Assembly (NCBI GenBank): GCA_945876405.1
Contig: CAMCOJ010000029.1
Span: 1-12,017, forward strand
Direction of reading: 5' to 3'
DNA length: 12,017 nt
Source of the DNA: an uncultured Ruminococcus sp.
Lineage (GTDB): Bacteria; Bacillota; Clostridia; Oscillospirales; Ruminococcaceae
Each line of letters starts with the position of its first letter. Position 1 is the first letter of the stretch. Below the pieces are notes generated by a model. That model was not told where the DNA came from. It searched no databases and worked only from the letters and a program-made list of their open reading frames with translations. Below are positions 1-7,828 of the stretch, one piece after another. The translations under genes and the position numbers were made by a program.

Positions 1-1020
1 GTTTACGGAATGAAACCTGAACCTGCTCTGAAAAAGGCAGTATCTGAAGACGATATTTCCCGCCAGCTTTCAAAACTCGGCGACACTATCTATACCCAGG
101 GAAAAAACAGAATCTCTGTGGACGAAAATCTTTCCGTACCTGCCTCGTGCATTAATCAGATGAGGCGTGAAGCAGTGCAGAAACTTTACGATATGAGAGA
201 AACCAGGATTTCCGGAAAAACAAACAAAAACTTTACTGCAGAATTATATTTTGAATCCCGCATCAAAGCACATACTTCCCTGAGGATACGTTCCGAAAAA
301 TACGAACTGCTTGATGATGAAGACTCGGATATTTCTGAATTCATCATTCTGCCTCTGGATAATCTTCTGAAAAACGCAGAAAGACTAACCGGTATAAAGG
401 AACGTATAATAGCCGAGATGCCGCGTTTTATCTTTAACAGAGATGCAATTCTAAGCGATATGGTAACTTTAAAAAAACACGGATTTTCACATATCATGTG
501 TACCAACGCCGAATACCTGTACACAGGCAGAGAAATGGGATTTACCCTGCACGGTGACTTCGGTCTGAACATCGCAAATTCGCAGTCTGCGGAAATTATT
601 TCCGGATACGGAGCAGATGATATAACGCTCTCCTTTGAACTGAAAGCCTCCCAGGCTGAAAAAATACACTGTTCAGCCAAAAAAGGCATTATAGCCTACG
701 GAAAACTTCCGCTTATGCTGACGGTAAACTGTCCCGTAAAAAACTCTGTCGGATGCGGAAATTGCCGGCACAGCATCACTGACCGTACAGGACGCAGTTT
801 CAGAGTAATGTGTACGGAAGGTTACGCCGAGATCTTCAATTCGGATGCTGTTTACCTTGCAGACAAGCCTGAAACATATGAAAATATGGACTTTATAACA
901 CTGTATTTTACAGATGAAAAGAAAAAGGAAATGAGAAAAATAATAAAAGATTACAAAAACGGATCAGCCTCTGCTCCTGCAGGAATAACGCGGGGACTGT
1001 ATTTCCGCGGAATAAAATAA
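1..1020 (+). CDS. U32-family protein, C-terminal part (5' end outside window)
   Basis: The reading frame is open from base 1 (Val-Tyr-Gly before the first Met at 10), so this is the 3' part of a longer gene. The start resembles the DUF3656-type region of U32 'collagenase-like' proteins: LSKLGDTIY, then an NQMRREAVQKLYD segment. The rest resembles a U32 barrel half, with an HGDFGLNIANS stretch and YGKLPLML. Four cysteines follow, with codons at 730, 754, 763 and 811, in a CP...CGNC...DRTGRSF...C pattern that could bind metal. Family knowledge: some U32 members, such as E. coli RlhA and TrhP, take part in RNA hydroxylation, and UbiU/UbiV carry iron-sulphur clusters, so 'peptidase' may be a misnomer. 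The exact substrate here cannot be read from the sequence. The gene ends at TAA, 28 nt before the next gene, with no terminator, so it is probably cotranscribed with it. Confidence 0.85.
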   Translation, partial: VYGMKPEPALKKAVSEDDISRQLSKLGDTIYTQGKNRISVDENLSVPASCINQMRREAVQKLYDMRETRISGKTNKNFTAELYFESRIKAHTSLRIRSEKYELLDDEDSDISEFIILPLDNLLKNAERLTGIKERIIAEMPRFIFNRDAILSDMVTLKKHGFSHIMCTNAEYLYTGREMGFTLHGDFGLNIANSQSAEIISGYGADDITLSFELKASQAEKIHCSAKKGIIAYGKLPLMLTVNCPVKNSVGCGNCRHSITDRTGRSFRVMCTEGYAEIFNSDAVYLADKPETYENMDFITLYFTDEKKKEMRKIIKDYKNGSASAPAGITRGLYFRGIK

Positions 1021-1048
1021 AAAAATTTTAAGAAAGGAAAAAAGATAA

Positions 1049-1312
1049 ATGAAACTCTCAAGAAAAGGTTTTGTATTCATCATTCTCATAATAAGTGCAA
1101 TTATAATCGGCGGATATGTCAGCCAGCAGACAAGCAGCGGTATCCTTTCCCATACAGCTTCTTTTGGTTTCGGCCATGATTCACCGCTGAAACTTGACCT
1201 GATTATTTTCACAATCTCCCTCGGATTTACATTTAACGTAAGCATCGCACAGATTCTGTGCATCATCGGAGCAATCACAATCTACACTGTTTTTTCAAAA
1301 TTTATCGACTAA
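1049..1312 (+). CDS. small DUF4321-type membrane protein
   Basis: This encodes an 87-residue protein with a good ribosome binding site (AAGAAAGGA, 1030-1038) ahead of its ATG. The layout is a basic N-terminus (MKLSRK), a hydrophobic segment at about residues 7-25 ending in GGYVSQ, a polar linker, and a second hydrophobic stretch at about 50-83 containing LDLIIFTISLGFTFNVS. This pattern of one membrane segment, a loop, then a 'LGF..N' motif and a last helix matches DUF4321 proteins. In Clostridia these are often encoded just upstream of mreB, near maf and radC. The position next to mreB fits that habit and hints at a cell-envelope role, but no function is known. The family call comes from recalled pattern and context, not from a search. 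Confidence 0.75.
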   Translation: MKLSRKGFVFIILIISAIIIGGYVSQQTSSGILSHTASFGFGHDSPLKLDLIIFTISLGFTFNVSIAQILCIIGAITIYTVFSKFID

Positions 1313-1318
1313 CCCCAA

Positions 1319-1368
1319 TAATTTTATCTCAATAATATACTCAAAAAATACATATACTAATTTTATCT
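1319..1368 (+). repeat. direct repeat in the mreB leader
   Basis: The 11-mer TAATTTTATCT occurs at 1319-1329 and again at 1358-1368, 39 nt apart, in the 77-nt A/T-rich gap before mreB. Two TATACT hexamers (1336-1341 and 1353-1358) lie between or beside the repeats and could serve as -10 boxes, but neither has a recognisable -35 box at 16-18 nt. The stretch may be a weak promoter or regulator site for the mre operon, or simply low-complexity A/T sequence. Confidence 0.3.
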
Positions 1369-1389
1369 GTTCAAAGAGGAGAATGATTG

Positions 1390-2409
1390 ATGTTTACAAA
1401 AGACATAGGAATAGATCTTGGCACTGCAAACACACTTATATATATGAAAGGCAAGGGTATAATCATCCGCGAGCCTTCAGTAGTTGCTGTAAATACGCGT
1501 GATGAAAGCGCAAGTTATGTTGGACATGAAGCCAAAGAAATCATCGGAAAGACACCGGGCTCAATAATCGCTGTAAGGCCACTGAAAAACGGCGTTATAG
1601 CTGACTTTGACATTACAACGACCATGCTTGCACAGTTTATAAAAAAAGCTCTTAAGGGAACACTTTTTTCAAAAGCGAGAGTTACAATATGCATTCCCTC
1701 AGGTGTAACCCCGGTGGAACGCCGTGCAGTAAAGGATGCCGCTGAACTGGCCGGTGCTAAAAAAGTTTATATAATAGAAGAACCTATGGCTGCCGCTATC
1801 GGTGCAGGTCTCCCTGTTACCGAACCTGTCGGAAACATGATAGTTGATATAGGCGGCGGAACAAGTGAAGTAGCTGTTATCTCCATGGGAGGAATAGTAA
1901 CAGCCCGTTCCATAAGGATTGCCGGAGACGAACTTGACAATGCGATTGTCGGATATATAAGAAGAAAATACAACATGCTCATCGGAGAAAGAACTGCTGA
2001 AGAGATCAAGCTCCGGATAGGCTCAGCCTATCCCGGTGATGCAGTTGAAAAAATGGAAATAAAGGGACGTAATCTCCTCAACGGTCTCCCTGAAAATATA
2101 ACAGTGAATTCGGACGAGATAAGAGATGCTCTTGTCGAACCGATTTCAAAAATAATAGAAGCTATAAAGCTGACCCTTGAAAAAACTCCTCCTGAACTTG
2201 CTGCTGATATCATTGAACAGGGCATAACGCTCTGTGGCGGCGGTGCACTTCTCAAAGGTCTTGATACTCTCATAAACAGCGAGACAGGAATGCCTGTGTA
2301 TATAGCAGAGTATCCTCTTGACTGCATAGTTGAAGGGACAGGAAGAGTAATAGAAAACTATTCAAAGTACGAAGACGCTATAAGCGAATACGGACCAAAA
2401 TATTATTGA
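1390..2409 (+). CDS. mreB: rod shape-determining protein MreB
   Basis: MreB is a bacterial actin homologue. It forms ATP-dependent filaments under the membrane and steers the elongation machinery that inserts lateral cell-wall peptidoglycan. The 339-residue product is full length for the family. It shows the phosphate-1 motif (GIDLGTANT, residues 7-15), a PSVVAV strand, the ICIPSGVTPVERRAV segment, the EEPMAAAIGAG stretch, the phosphate-2 motif (DIGGGTSE from Asp153) and the adenosine motif (GGGALLKG from Gly283). I chose ATG 1390 because AGAGGAG at 1375-1381 lies 8 nt upstream; the in-frame TTG at 1387 would be closer and weaker. mreC follows after 12 nt. The protein could be an Mbl-type paralogue, but its position as first gene of mreBCD-mrdA favours MreB. 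Confidence 0.97.
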   Translation: MFTKDIGIDLGTANTLIYMKGKGIIIREPSVVAVNTRDESASYVGHEAKEIIGKTPGSIIAVRPLKNGVIADFDITTTMLAQFIKKALKGTLFSKARVTICIPSGVTPVERRAVKDAAELAGAKKVYIIEEPMAAAIGAGLPVTEPVGNMIVDIGGGTSEVAVISMGGIVTARSIRIAGDELDNAIVGYIRRKYNMLIGERTAEEIKLRIGSAYPGDAVEKMEIKGRNLLNGLPENITVNSDEIRDALVEPISKIIEAIKLTLEKTPPELAADIIEQGITLCGGGALLKGLDTLINSETGMPVYIAEYPLDCIVEGTGRVIENYSKYEDAISEYGPKYY

Positions 2410-2421
2410 TCGGAGTAAAAA

Positions 2422-3279
2422 ATGCGTGACTTTTTCAGAGGAATTAAGTTCAGACTGATTTTGTGTATCATCGCAATGGCAATAGGAATTATGCTTTATT
2501 CACTTTCACAGAGCGGATACTCTGTGGGAGGATCAAAGCTTGTGAATACCATAGCCAGACCTTTCAGATATATATCCGGTTCAATTTCCGAATCGGTAGT
2601 CGCAGGTGCTTCACATATACTCAGTTCAAAAAAATACTACAAAGAAAACCTTGAACTTAAGGACGAAATCAGTCAGCTCAGAAATGATCTGGTTGACTAC
2701 GAAAATACGAAGGCAGAACTTGAAGAACTCAAAAAATTTATAGGAATAAAGGAAAATCATGCTGACTTTGAGCTCTCTCCTCCGTGCAGAGTGCTTTCAT
2801 ACACAGCAAATGACCCGTTCTGCTCATTTATGATTGACAAGGGAAGCGAAGCCGGAATATCCGTAGGCGACCCTGTTGTTACAGCAGACGGACTTGTCGG
2901 AGCAGTAACCGAGATTTCCGAAAAATACTGCACTGTAAGAACTATTCTCTCACCTGAACTCTCCGTAGGTGTGAAAGTTCAGAAGAAAGGTGACAGTGGT
3001 ATACTCGAAGGCGATATAAAATTTGCTGCTGACGGACTTACACAGATAATCTACCTTACAAAAGACAGCAGCCTCAAACCAGGTGACACGGTAATCACAA
3101 CAGGAAGCAGCGGTCTCTTCCCTGCTGACTATCTTGTGGGTACGATTAAGGAAACAGGCAAGGCACAAAGCGGTATTTCATACTATGCTGTGGTAGAGCC
3201 TTTTGTCGATATCAGAAAACTTTCAGGTGTAATGGTTATCACGTCTTTCGAAGGAAAGGGTGAAACAGATGGATATTAA
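2422..3279 (+). CDS. mreC: rod shape-determining protein MreC
   Basis: MreC is a bitopic membrane protein. It links cytoplasmic MreB to the periplasmic or wall-facing synthases and is thought to activate PBP2. The 285 residues follow the family plan: a short cytoplasmic N-terminus, one membrane anchor at about 11-29, a coiled coil at about 70-107 (rich in E, K and L, with heptad spacing), then two beta-rich domains. Typical stretches are DKGSEAGISVGDPVV, GLVGAVTEIS, TILSPELSVGVKV and the late ITTGSSGLFPADYLVGTI. A CGGAG site at 2411-2415 serves the ATG. The last 11 nt overlap the chosen start of mreD, so the two are probably translationally coupled. Confidence 0.96.
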   Translation: MRDFFRGIKFRLILCIIAMAIGIMLYSLSQSGYSVGGSKLVNTIARPFRYISGSISESVVAGASHILSSKKYYKENLELKDEISQLRNDLVDYENTKAELEELKKFIGIKENHADFELSPPCRVLSYTANDPFCSFMIDKGSEAGISVGDPVVTADGLVGAVTEISEKYCTVRTILSPELSVGVKVQKKGDSGILEGDIKFAADGLTQIIYLTKDSSLKPGDTVITTGSSGLFPADYLVGTIKETGKAQSGISYYAVVEPFVDIRKLSGVMVITSFEGKGETDGY

Positions 3280-3829
3280 ACGACTGTCATCCAGGAGAAA
3301 AAGAAAATTTGCTGCATACAGATGGGGAATTTTCTCGGTTATAATCTGGTTTGTCTTTATTTTTATGACAACAGGAAGCTGTATCAAACCTAATCTTCTT
3401 ATCCCGCTTGCTCTGTGCATTTCAATGAATGAGGACGAGCTGATAAGTGCTGTTGTCGGATTCATATGCGGATTTCTCAGTGATCTGGCAATGGGAATTC
3501 TCACTGGTTCCGGAACTCTGCTTCTTATAATCGGGTGTGTCGGTACATCGCTCCTGTTTTCAAAACTTTTAAGACACAACCTCCTTAACTTTACTGTACT
3601 TACTGCAGTTTATTCTGCACTGATTTTCTTTCTGGAATACTTCTTTACTTATATGATATGGGAATACGACAGCGAACTGATACTGCTTACAAAATTTATT
3701 CTTCCGGAATATTTACTTACCGTTGTATCTATAGCAGCAGTGTATCCTGCTGTAGGTGCCGTAAGAAAGCACCTGACACTCAGAAAACGCTATGAACCTG
3801 AAGAGAATCAGGCTCTTATAAAGGAATAA
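3269..3829 (+). CDS. mreD: rod shape-determining protein MreD
   Basis: MreD is a small integral membrane protein of the elongation complex. Sequence similarity within the family is low, so this call rests on topology and place. The 186-residue product has a basic start (MDIKRLSSRRKRK) and about six hydrophobic segments near residues 18-36, 41-53, 58-79, 82-100, 105-130 and 143-164. It also has the family-like GFICGFLSDLAMG stretch (64-76), and it sits between mreC and mrdA. I chose ATG 3269 because the purine-rich AAGGAAAGGG (3251-3260) lies 8 nt upstream. The in-frame GTG at 3260 would fall inside that site. The start overlaps the end of mreC by 11 nt. Confidence 0.93.
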   Translation: MDIKRLSSRRKRKFAAYRWGIFSVIIWFVFIFMTTGSCIKPNLLIPLALCISMNEDELISAVVGFICGFLSDLAMGILTGSGTLLLIIGCVGTSLLFSKLLRHNLLNFTVLTAVYSALIFFLEYFFTYMIWEYDSELILLTKFILPEYLLTVVSIAAVYPAVGAVRKHLTLRKRYEPEENQALIKE

Positions 3830-3834
3830 TTAAT

Positions 3835-5817
3835 ATGAATGCTTTTACAGACAGATTCAGAGCAGGACTGATCATATGCGGTGTGATTGCCGCTGCTGCC
3901 GGTGCGGGAATAAAGCTCATGAAAATTCAGATAGTGGACCACAACACATATACTGAAGACAAACCCTATGTCTATACTGAAGAACAGACTATTCATGCAA
4001 CACGCGGTGAAATAAAGGATGTAAAAGGAGTACCCATTGTTGAAAACAAACTCGGTTTCAACGTAGTTATACAAAAGGCTTCTTTCCCCGAAGACAACGA
4101 GAAGGCAAACGAGGTTATTCTTAGAATTGCCGAATTTCTTAGAAGTGAAGGGTACAAGTACTACGATTCCCTCCCTGTTTCCTCGGAAGCTCCTTTCTGC
4201 TACACCACTGACGATGATGATGAACTTTCCTATCTGAAATCATCACTCGGACTTAATGTATATGCCACAGTGGAAAACTGTATGGATAAATTTGCAGTGG
4301 ACTACGAAATATCCGACAGCTACACACCTGAACAGAAACGAATCATAGCCGGAATCCGCTATGAAATGAAAAAGCGTGACTTTTCACTCAGCAACCTGTT
4401 TACAATATGCGAGGATATTGATATAAAATCAGTTTCAAAGATAAAGGAACAGAGTCTGGAACTTCCCGGAATCGAAATACTCGAGGACGCTATACGGACA
4501 AATCCGATTGTTGATGTAATCCCCCATGAGATAGGAACGGTAGGTCCTATATACGCAGAAGAATATGACGAGCTGCGGGACAAGGGATATTTCATGAACG
4601 ACTATGTCGGAAAAAGCGGAATAGAAAAAGGAATGGAAAGCGTACTCAGAGGCAAAAACGGCATACGTGAAATCACGCTCCACAATTCTTCCGTTATCTC
4701 GTCCGAAATAAAAGAACCGGCTGTTCCCGGAAACACAGTTCATCTTACAGTTGATGTCGCTTTCCAGCGTGATATCCAGAAACTCCTTGAAGATTTTATG
4801 AAGTATCTTAACGAGGAAGAGGAAGAATGTGAAAACATTACCTCAGGTGCTATTGTAGTTCTTGACGCAAAGGACAATGACGTACTGGCACTTGCCACAG
4901 CACCGACGTACAGACTTGATGACTATATCAACAATTACCCCGAGGTTCTCTCACGTGAAGGAACCCCTCTTATTAACAGAGCAACTGACGGACTTTACCG
5001 ACCGGGTTCAGCCTTCAAGACAATAACAGCAACAGCGGGGCTGAATGAAGGACTTGTAACACCTGACTCCACATTTTACTGCGGAACGGCTTATCAGTTT
5101 TATGAACACACAGTTTTCTGCACAGGATATCATCAGAACATAGCTGCTTCGGAAGCTATCAGGGTTTCATGCAATATTTACTTCTATGAACTTTCCCGCC
5201 TGCTTGGAATAGACAAAATAGTTGAGTACGCACATCTGTACGGTCTGGGAACATCACTCGGTCTTGAAAGCGGTGATTCCGAAGGCTATATTGCCTGCCC
5301 TGAAACAAGTGCAATGCTCGGTGTCGAATGGTACTCAGGCGGACTTCTCCAGGCCGCTATCGGCCAGGAAGAAACACGAATCACTCCGCTCCAGATGGCA
5401 GTTGCCGCATCAACAATTGCAAACCATGGTATCCGGTACAAACCGCATCTTGTAGACAGCATATACGACTATCTCGGAAACAAAGTTGATGATGTGACTC
5501 CGGTTGTATCAGAAGTAATACCGGAAAACTATGACTATGTTTATCCGACAATAATACAGGGAATGATAGGGGCATCCCAGAATACTCCAGACGGTGAATT
5601 CTCACTTAACGGTCTCGGATATGATGTCGCAATAAAAACCGGAACACCTCAGACCACATCAAGCGAAAGAACAAGTACGACAGTTATCGGATTTGCTCCG
5701 GCTGAAAATCCTGTTATAGCTTTCTCCGCAATAATCGAAGACGGAAAGAACGCAAAGTACCTCGTCAGAAAAATAATCGACTGCTATAACAAGCATTACG
5801 GAAATGAAATAAAATAA
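3835..5817 (+). CDS. mrdA: penicillin-binding protein 2 (elongation transpeptidase)
   Basis: This is a class B penicillin-binding protein, a D,D-transpeptidase that cross-links new peptidoglycan during cell elongation, normally with RodA. The 660-residue protein has a membrane anchor at about 9-28, an N-terminal pedestal domain starting at the conserved TRGEI motif (Arg57), and a C-terminal transpeptidase domain. The three active-site motifs are intact: Ser392-Ala-Phe-Lys395 (catalytic serine), Ser445-Cys-Asn447 and Lys601-Thr-Gly603. An acidic run (NEEEEEC) lies shortly before the transpeptidase core. AAGGA at 3821-3825 is 9 nt from the ATG, and the gene starts 5 nt after mreD, so it is the last gene of the mreBCD operon. 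The FtsI/PBP3 alternative is unlikely given the neighbours. No rodA is present in the window. Confidence 0.95.
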   Translation: MNAFTDRFRAGLIICGVIAAAAGAGIKLMKIQIVDHNTYTEDKPYVYTEEQTIHATRGEIKDVKGVPIVENKLGFNVVIQKASFPEDNEKANEVILRIAEFLRSEGYKYYDSLPVSSEAPFCYTTDDDDELSYLKSSLGLNVYATVENCMDKFAVDYEISDSYTPEQKRIIAGIRYEMKKRDFSLSNLFTICEDIDIKSVSKIKEQSLELPGIEILEDAIRTNPIVDVIPHEIGTVGPIYAEEYDELRDKGYFMNDYVGKSGIEKGMESVLRGKNGIREITLHNSSVISSEIKEPAVPGNTVHLTVDVAFQRDIQKLLEDFMKYLNEEEEECENITSGAIVVLDAKDNDVLALATAPTYRLDDYINNYPEVLSREGTPLINRATDGLYRPGSAFKTITATAGLNEGLVTPDSTFYCGTAYQFYEHTVFCTGYHQNIAASEAIRVSCNIYFYELSRLLGIDKIVEYAHLYGLGTSLGLESGDSEGYIACPETSAMLGVEWYSGGLLQAAIGQEETRITPLQMAVAASTIANHGIRYKPHLVDSIYDYLGNKVDDVTPVVSEVIPENYDYVYPTIIQGMIGASQNTPDGEFSLNGLGYDVAIKTGTPQTTSSERTSTTVIGFAPAENPVIAFSAIIEDGKNAKYLVRKIIDCYNKHYGNEIK

Positions 5818-5922
5818 GCTGATAACTGGAAGAGAATATCGTATCAGATTGTATGATTTAAACAAATAGGAAAAAATAAATCGTATATAATAACAATTTT
5901 TTGATTTGTTTTCAAAATGACT

Positions 5923-5951
5923 TTGATTAAAATCAATATTTATGGTACAAT
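5923..5951 (+). promoter_or_regulatory. sigma-A-type promoter for mgsA-hisS, with overlapping inverted repeat
   Basis: TTGATT (5923-5928) and TACAAT (5946-5951) are separated by exactly 17 nt, close to the TTGACA/TATAAT consensus. Transcription would start near 5958, giving a leader of about 45 nt before mgsA. The -35 box is one arm of a short inverted repeat, TTGATT-AA-AATCAA (5923-5936), which could be an operator, although A/T-rich DNA makes such repeats by chance. The rest of the 5818-6004 gap is A/T-rich and holds no gene, no T-box and no convincing terminator for the mre operon. Confidence 0.65.
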
Positions 5952-6004
5952 GATAGTATATAGATATCTGATTAAAAATTTTATATGAAAGGATTTGTTT
6001 AATA

Positions 6005-6409
6005 ATGACTATTGCTTTAATTGCACACGACTCAAAGAAAGAACTCATGGTTCAGTTCTGTATCGCATACTGCGGTATCCTTTCAAGAAACAACCTTTGC
6101 GCAACAGGCACAACAGGCAAACTTGTAAGTGAATCAACGGGTCTTAACATAAAGAGATATCTCAGCGGTTCCCAGGGCGGCGACCAGCAGATCTCATCAA
6201 GAATCTCATGCGGAGAGATCGACATTCTCCTCTTCTTCAGAGATCCTATAACACCAAAGGCAAATGAGCCAAACGACATAGAACTTCTCAGACTCTGTGA
6301 CGTACACAATGTCCCGGTTGCCACAAATATCGCAACTGCTGAGGCACTTATTCTTGCTCTCGAAAGAGGCGATCTTGACTGGCGTGCTTACGGTACACCG
6401 GAATTCTGA
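6005..6409 (+). CDS. mgsA: methylglyoxal synthase
   Basis: Methylglyoxal synthase converts dihydroxyacetone phosphate to methylglyoxal and phosphate, a bypass of lower glycolysis that releases phosphate when sugar phosphates pile up. The 134-residue product is typical in length. It shows LIAHDSKK (residues 5-12, with the conserved His8), ATGTTG (33-38), SGSQGGDQQI (54-63, holding Asp60, equivalent to catalytic Asp71 of E. coli), FFRDP (77-81) and LCDVHNVPVATNIATAE. One oddity stands out: in the loop after FFRDP, the positions aligning with E. coli His98 and Asp101 (usual PHEPD/PHDPD) are Asn87 and Asn90 here (ANEPN). AAGGA at 5989-5993 serves the ATG. The gene has its own promoter and leads into hisS after 36 nt. 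Confidence 0.94.
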   Translation: MTIALIAHDSKKELMVQFCIAYCGILSRNNLCATGTTGKLVSESTGLNIKRYLSGSQGGDQQISSRISCGEIDILLFFRDPITPKANEPNDIELLRLCDVHNVPVATNIATAEALILALERGDLDWRAYGTPEF

Positions 6410-6445
6410 TAAAACAACATTTTTTCAAAGGAGTTTTTTATACAA

Positions 6446-7759
6446 ATGGCTTTAACAGTTCAGAGACCACTTGGCACAGCTGATGTAACACCATCAGAAA
6501 TACATAAATGGTACACAGTTGAACAGACTGCACAGAGAACAGCACAGGTGTTCGGTTTCAGGGAGATCCGCTTCCCTACTTTCGAAAATACAGATCTTTT
6601 TCTTCGTTCTGTAGGCGAAACAACAGACGTGGTACAGAAGGAAATGTACTCTGTGATTGCAAAGGAAAGCAAATTCACACTCAGACCTGAAGGTACTGCC
6701 GGAACTATCCGTGCAGTTATGCAGAACGGTATGCTCAATGATGCACTTCCGCAGAAGGTATTCTATATAACTTCGTGTTTCAGACATGAAAAGCCTCAGG
6801 CAGGAAGACTCAGAGAATTTCACCAGTTCGGTGCCGAAATGATAGGCAGCAAATCACCTTCTGCAGATGCAGAGATGATATCTATGGCACATACACTGCT
6901 TAATGAACTTGGACTTAAGAACATAGAACTCAATATAAACTCTATCGGCTGTCCGAAATGCCGTGCAGAATATCACAAGGCTCTGAGAGCTTTCTTTGAA
7001 GACAGAAAGTCAGAGCTCTGCGGCACATGTCTTGGTCGTCTTGAAAAAAATCCTATGCGTATTCTCGACTGCAAGAGTCCAATCTGCTCCGGCATTGCAA
7101 AGGATGCGCCTGTTATAACGGATTTTCTCTGTGAGGAATGTTCAGACCACTTCACACAGCTTAAAGAACTTCTTGACTTAATGAAAATAAGCTATAAGGT
7201 AAATCCGAAAATTGTCCGCGGACTTGACTACTACACAAAGACTGTCTTCGAGTTTATCACAACAGATATCGGTGCTCAGGGAACAGTTCTTGCGGGCGGA
7301 CGCTATGACGGACTTGTCAGTCAGCTTGGCGGTGCAGATACTCCTGCCCTCGGTTTTGCAGCAGGACTTGAACGTCTTGTCATGACAATGGAAAAACAGG
7401 GCTGCAGCTTTATGGAACCTGACAAATGTGACCTCTACATCGTACCTATGGGAGATGCAGCAATGAAAAAATCTGCTGAACTTGCAGCTCTTGCAAGAGC
7501 AGAAGGCTACATCACAGAATACGACCTCATGAACAGAAGTCTCAAGGCTCAGATGAAGTATGCAAACAAAATCGGTGCCGCTTTTGTCGTTGTTATCGGT
7601 GACAACGAACTTGAGGCAGGAACGGCAAAGCTCAAGAATATGGAAACCGGTGATGAAAAGGACATCGTTCTTGACAGCACTTTCGGTGAAAAATTTTCCG
7701 AAGAAGCTATCAGTGCCATGTTTGAAACAGAAGAGGCAAACAGCATTTTTAACATATAA
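6446..7759 (+). CDS. hisS: histidine--tRNA ligase
   Basis: HisRS is a class II aminoacyl-tRNA synthetase that charges tRNA-His in the cytoplasm. The 437-residue product has motif 1 around PTFENTDLFLRSVGETT (44-60), motif 2 with FRHEKPQAGRLREFHQFG (112-129), the HisRS-specific VRGLDYYTKT with catalytic Arg258, and motif 3 (LGFAAGLERL, 302-311), followed by an anticodon-binding domain from about 328. The insertion between motif 2 and Arg258 holds paired cysteines (169/172, 192/195, 209/214, 229/232) with the LCGTCL..LEKNPMRILDCK pattern seen in many clostridial HisRS, perhaps a zinc site. AAAGGAG at 6427-6433 lies 12 nt from ATG, a little long. The length and the charging motifs separate it from HisZ, which lacks them. 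It is probably cotranscribed with mgsA. Confidence 0.97.
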   Translation: MALTVQRPLGTADVTPSEIHKWYTVEQTAQRTAQVFGFREIRFPTFENTDLFLRSVGETTDVVQKEMYSVIAKESKFTLRPEGTAGTIRAVMQNGMLNDALPQKVFYITSCFRHEKPQAGRLREFHQFGAEMIGSKSPSADAEMISMAHTLLNELGLKNIELNINSIGCPKCRAEYHKALRAFFEDRKSELCGTCLGRLEKNPMRILDCKSPICSGIAKDAPVITDFLCEECSDHFTQLKELLDLMKISYKVNPKIVRGLDYYTKTVFEFITTDIGAQGTVLAGGRYDGLVSQLGGADTPALGFAAGLERLVMTMEKQGCSFMEPDKCDLYIVPMGDAAMKKSAELAALARAEGYITEYDLMNRSLKAQMKYANKIGAAFVVVIGDNELEAGTAKLKNMETGDEKDIVLDSTFGEKFSEEAISAMFETEEANSIFNI

Positions 7760-7785
7760 AAATGACGGGAAATCCCGCATTTCCC
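7760..7785 (+). other. alternative overlapping hairpins after hisS
   Basis: Just after the hisS stop, two hairpins that exclude each other can form. One pairs AAATG (7760-7764) plus CGGG (7766-7769) with CCCG (7774-7777) plus CATTT (7778-7782), with a bulged A and an AAAT loop. The other pairs GGGAAAT (7767-7773) with ATTTCCC (7779-7785) around a 5-nt loop. Neither is followed by a T run. Their role is unknown; they may stabilise the hisS 3' end or belong to a regulatory leader of aspS. Confidence 0.4.
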
Positions 7786-7828
7786 TTAAGGAACCACTGA
7801 TACATTCTCAGTGATTCCTTAAATTTTT
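7786..7828 (+). terminator. terminator-like hairpin directly upstream of aspS
   Basis: The left arm TTAAGGAACCACTGA (7786-7800) and right arm TCAGTGATTCCTTAA (7808-7822) pair at 14 of 15 positions (one C/A mismatch) around a 7-nt loop, then ATTTTT follows (7823-7828). The form is that of an intrinsic terminator with a short U tract. It ends only 22 nt before the aspS ATG, and the aspS ribosome binding site starts 6 nt after it. It may be a partial terminator or attenuator between hisS and aspS. No T-box consensus (AGGGTGGNACCGCG) is present. Confidence 0.7.

Noticed and set aside
186..689. Long open frames on the minus strand opposite the U32 gene and, similarly, opposite hisS (7178-7780) and aspS (8606-9115)
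   Set aside because: They lie wholly or almost wholly opposite well-identified genes, have no protein family features, and show no good ribosome binding sites or operon logic.
5819..5847. CTGATA...TATCAG inverted repeat after mrdA as an operon terminator
   Set aside because: The stem is only 6 bp with a 17-nt loop and low G/C content, and no T run follows. It cannot be called a terminator.
5899..5917. TTTTGA...TCAAAA inverted repeat upstream of mgsA
   Set aside because: The stem is A/T only apart from one pair. This is expected by chance in such A/T-rich sequence.
6410..6445. T-box or other riboswitch upstream of hisS
   Set aside because: The gap is only 36 nt and holds just the ribosome binding site. 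The mgsA leader is also short and has no T-box consensus.
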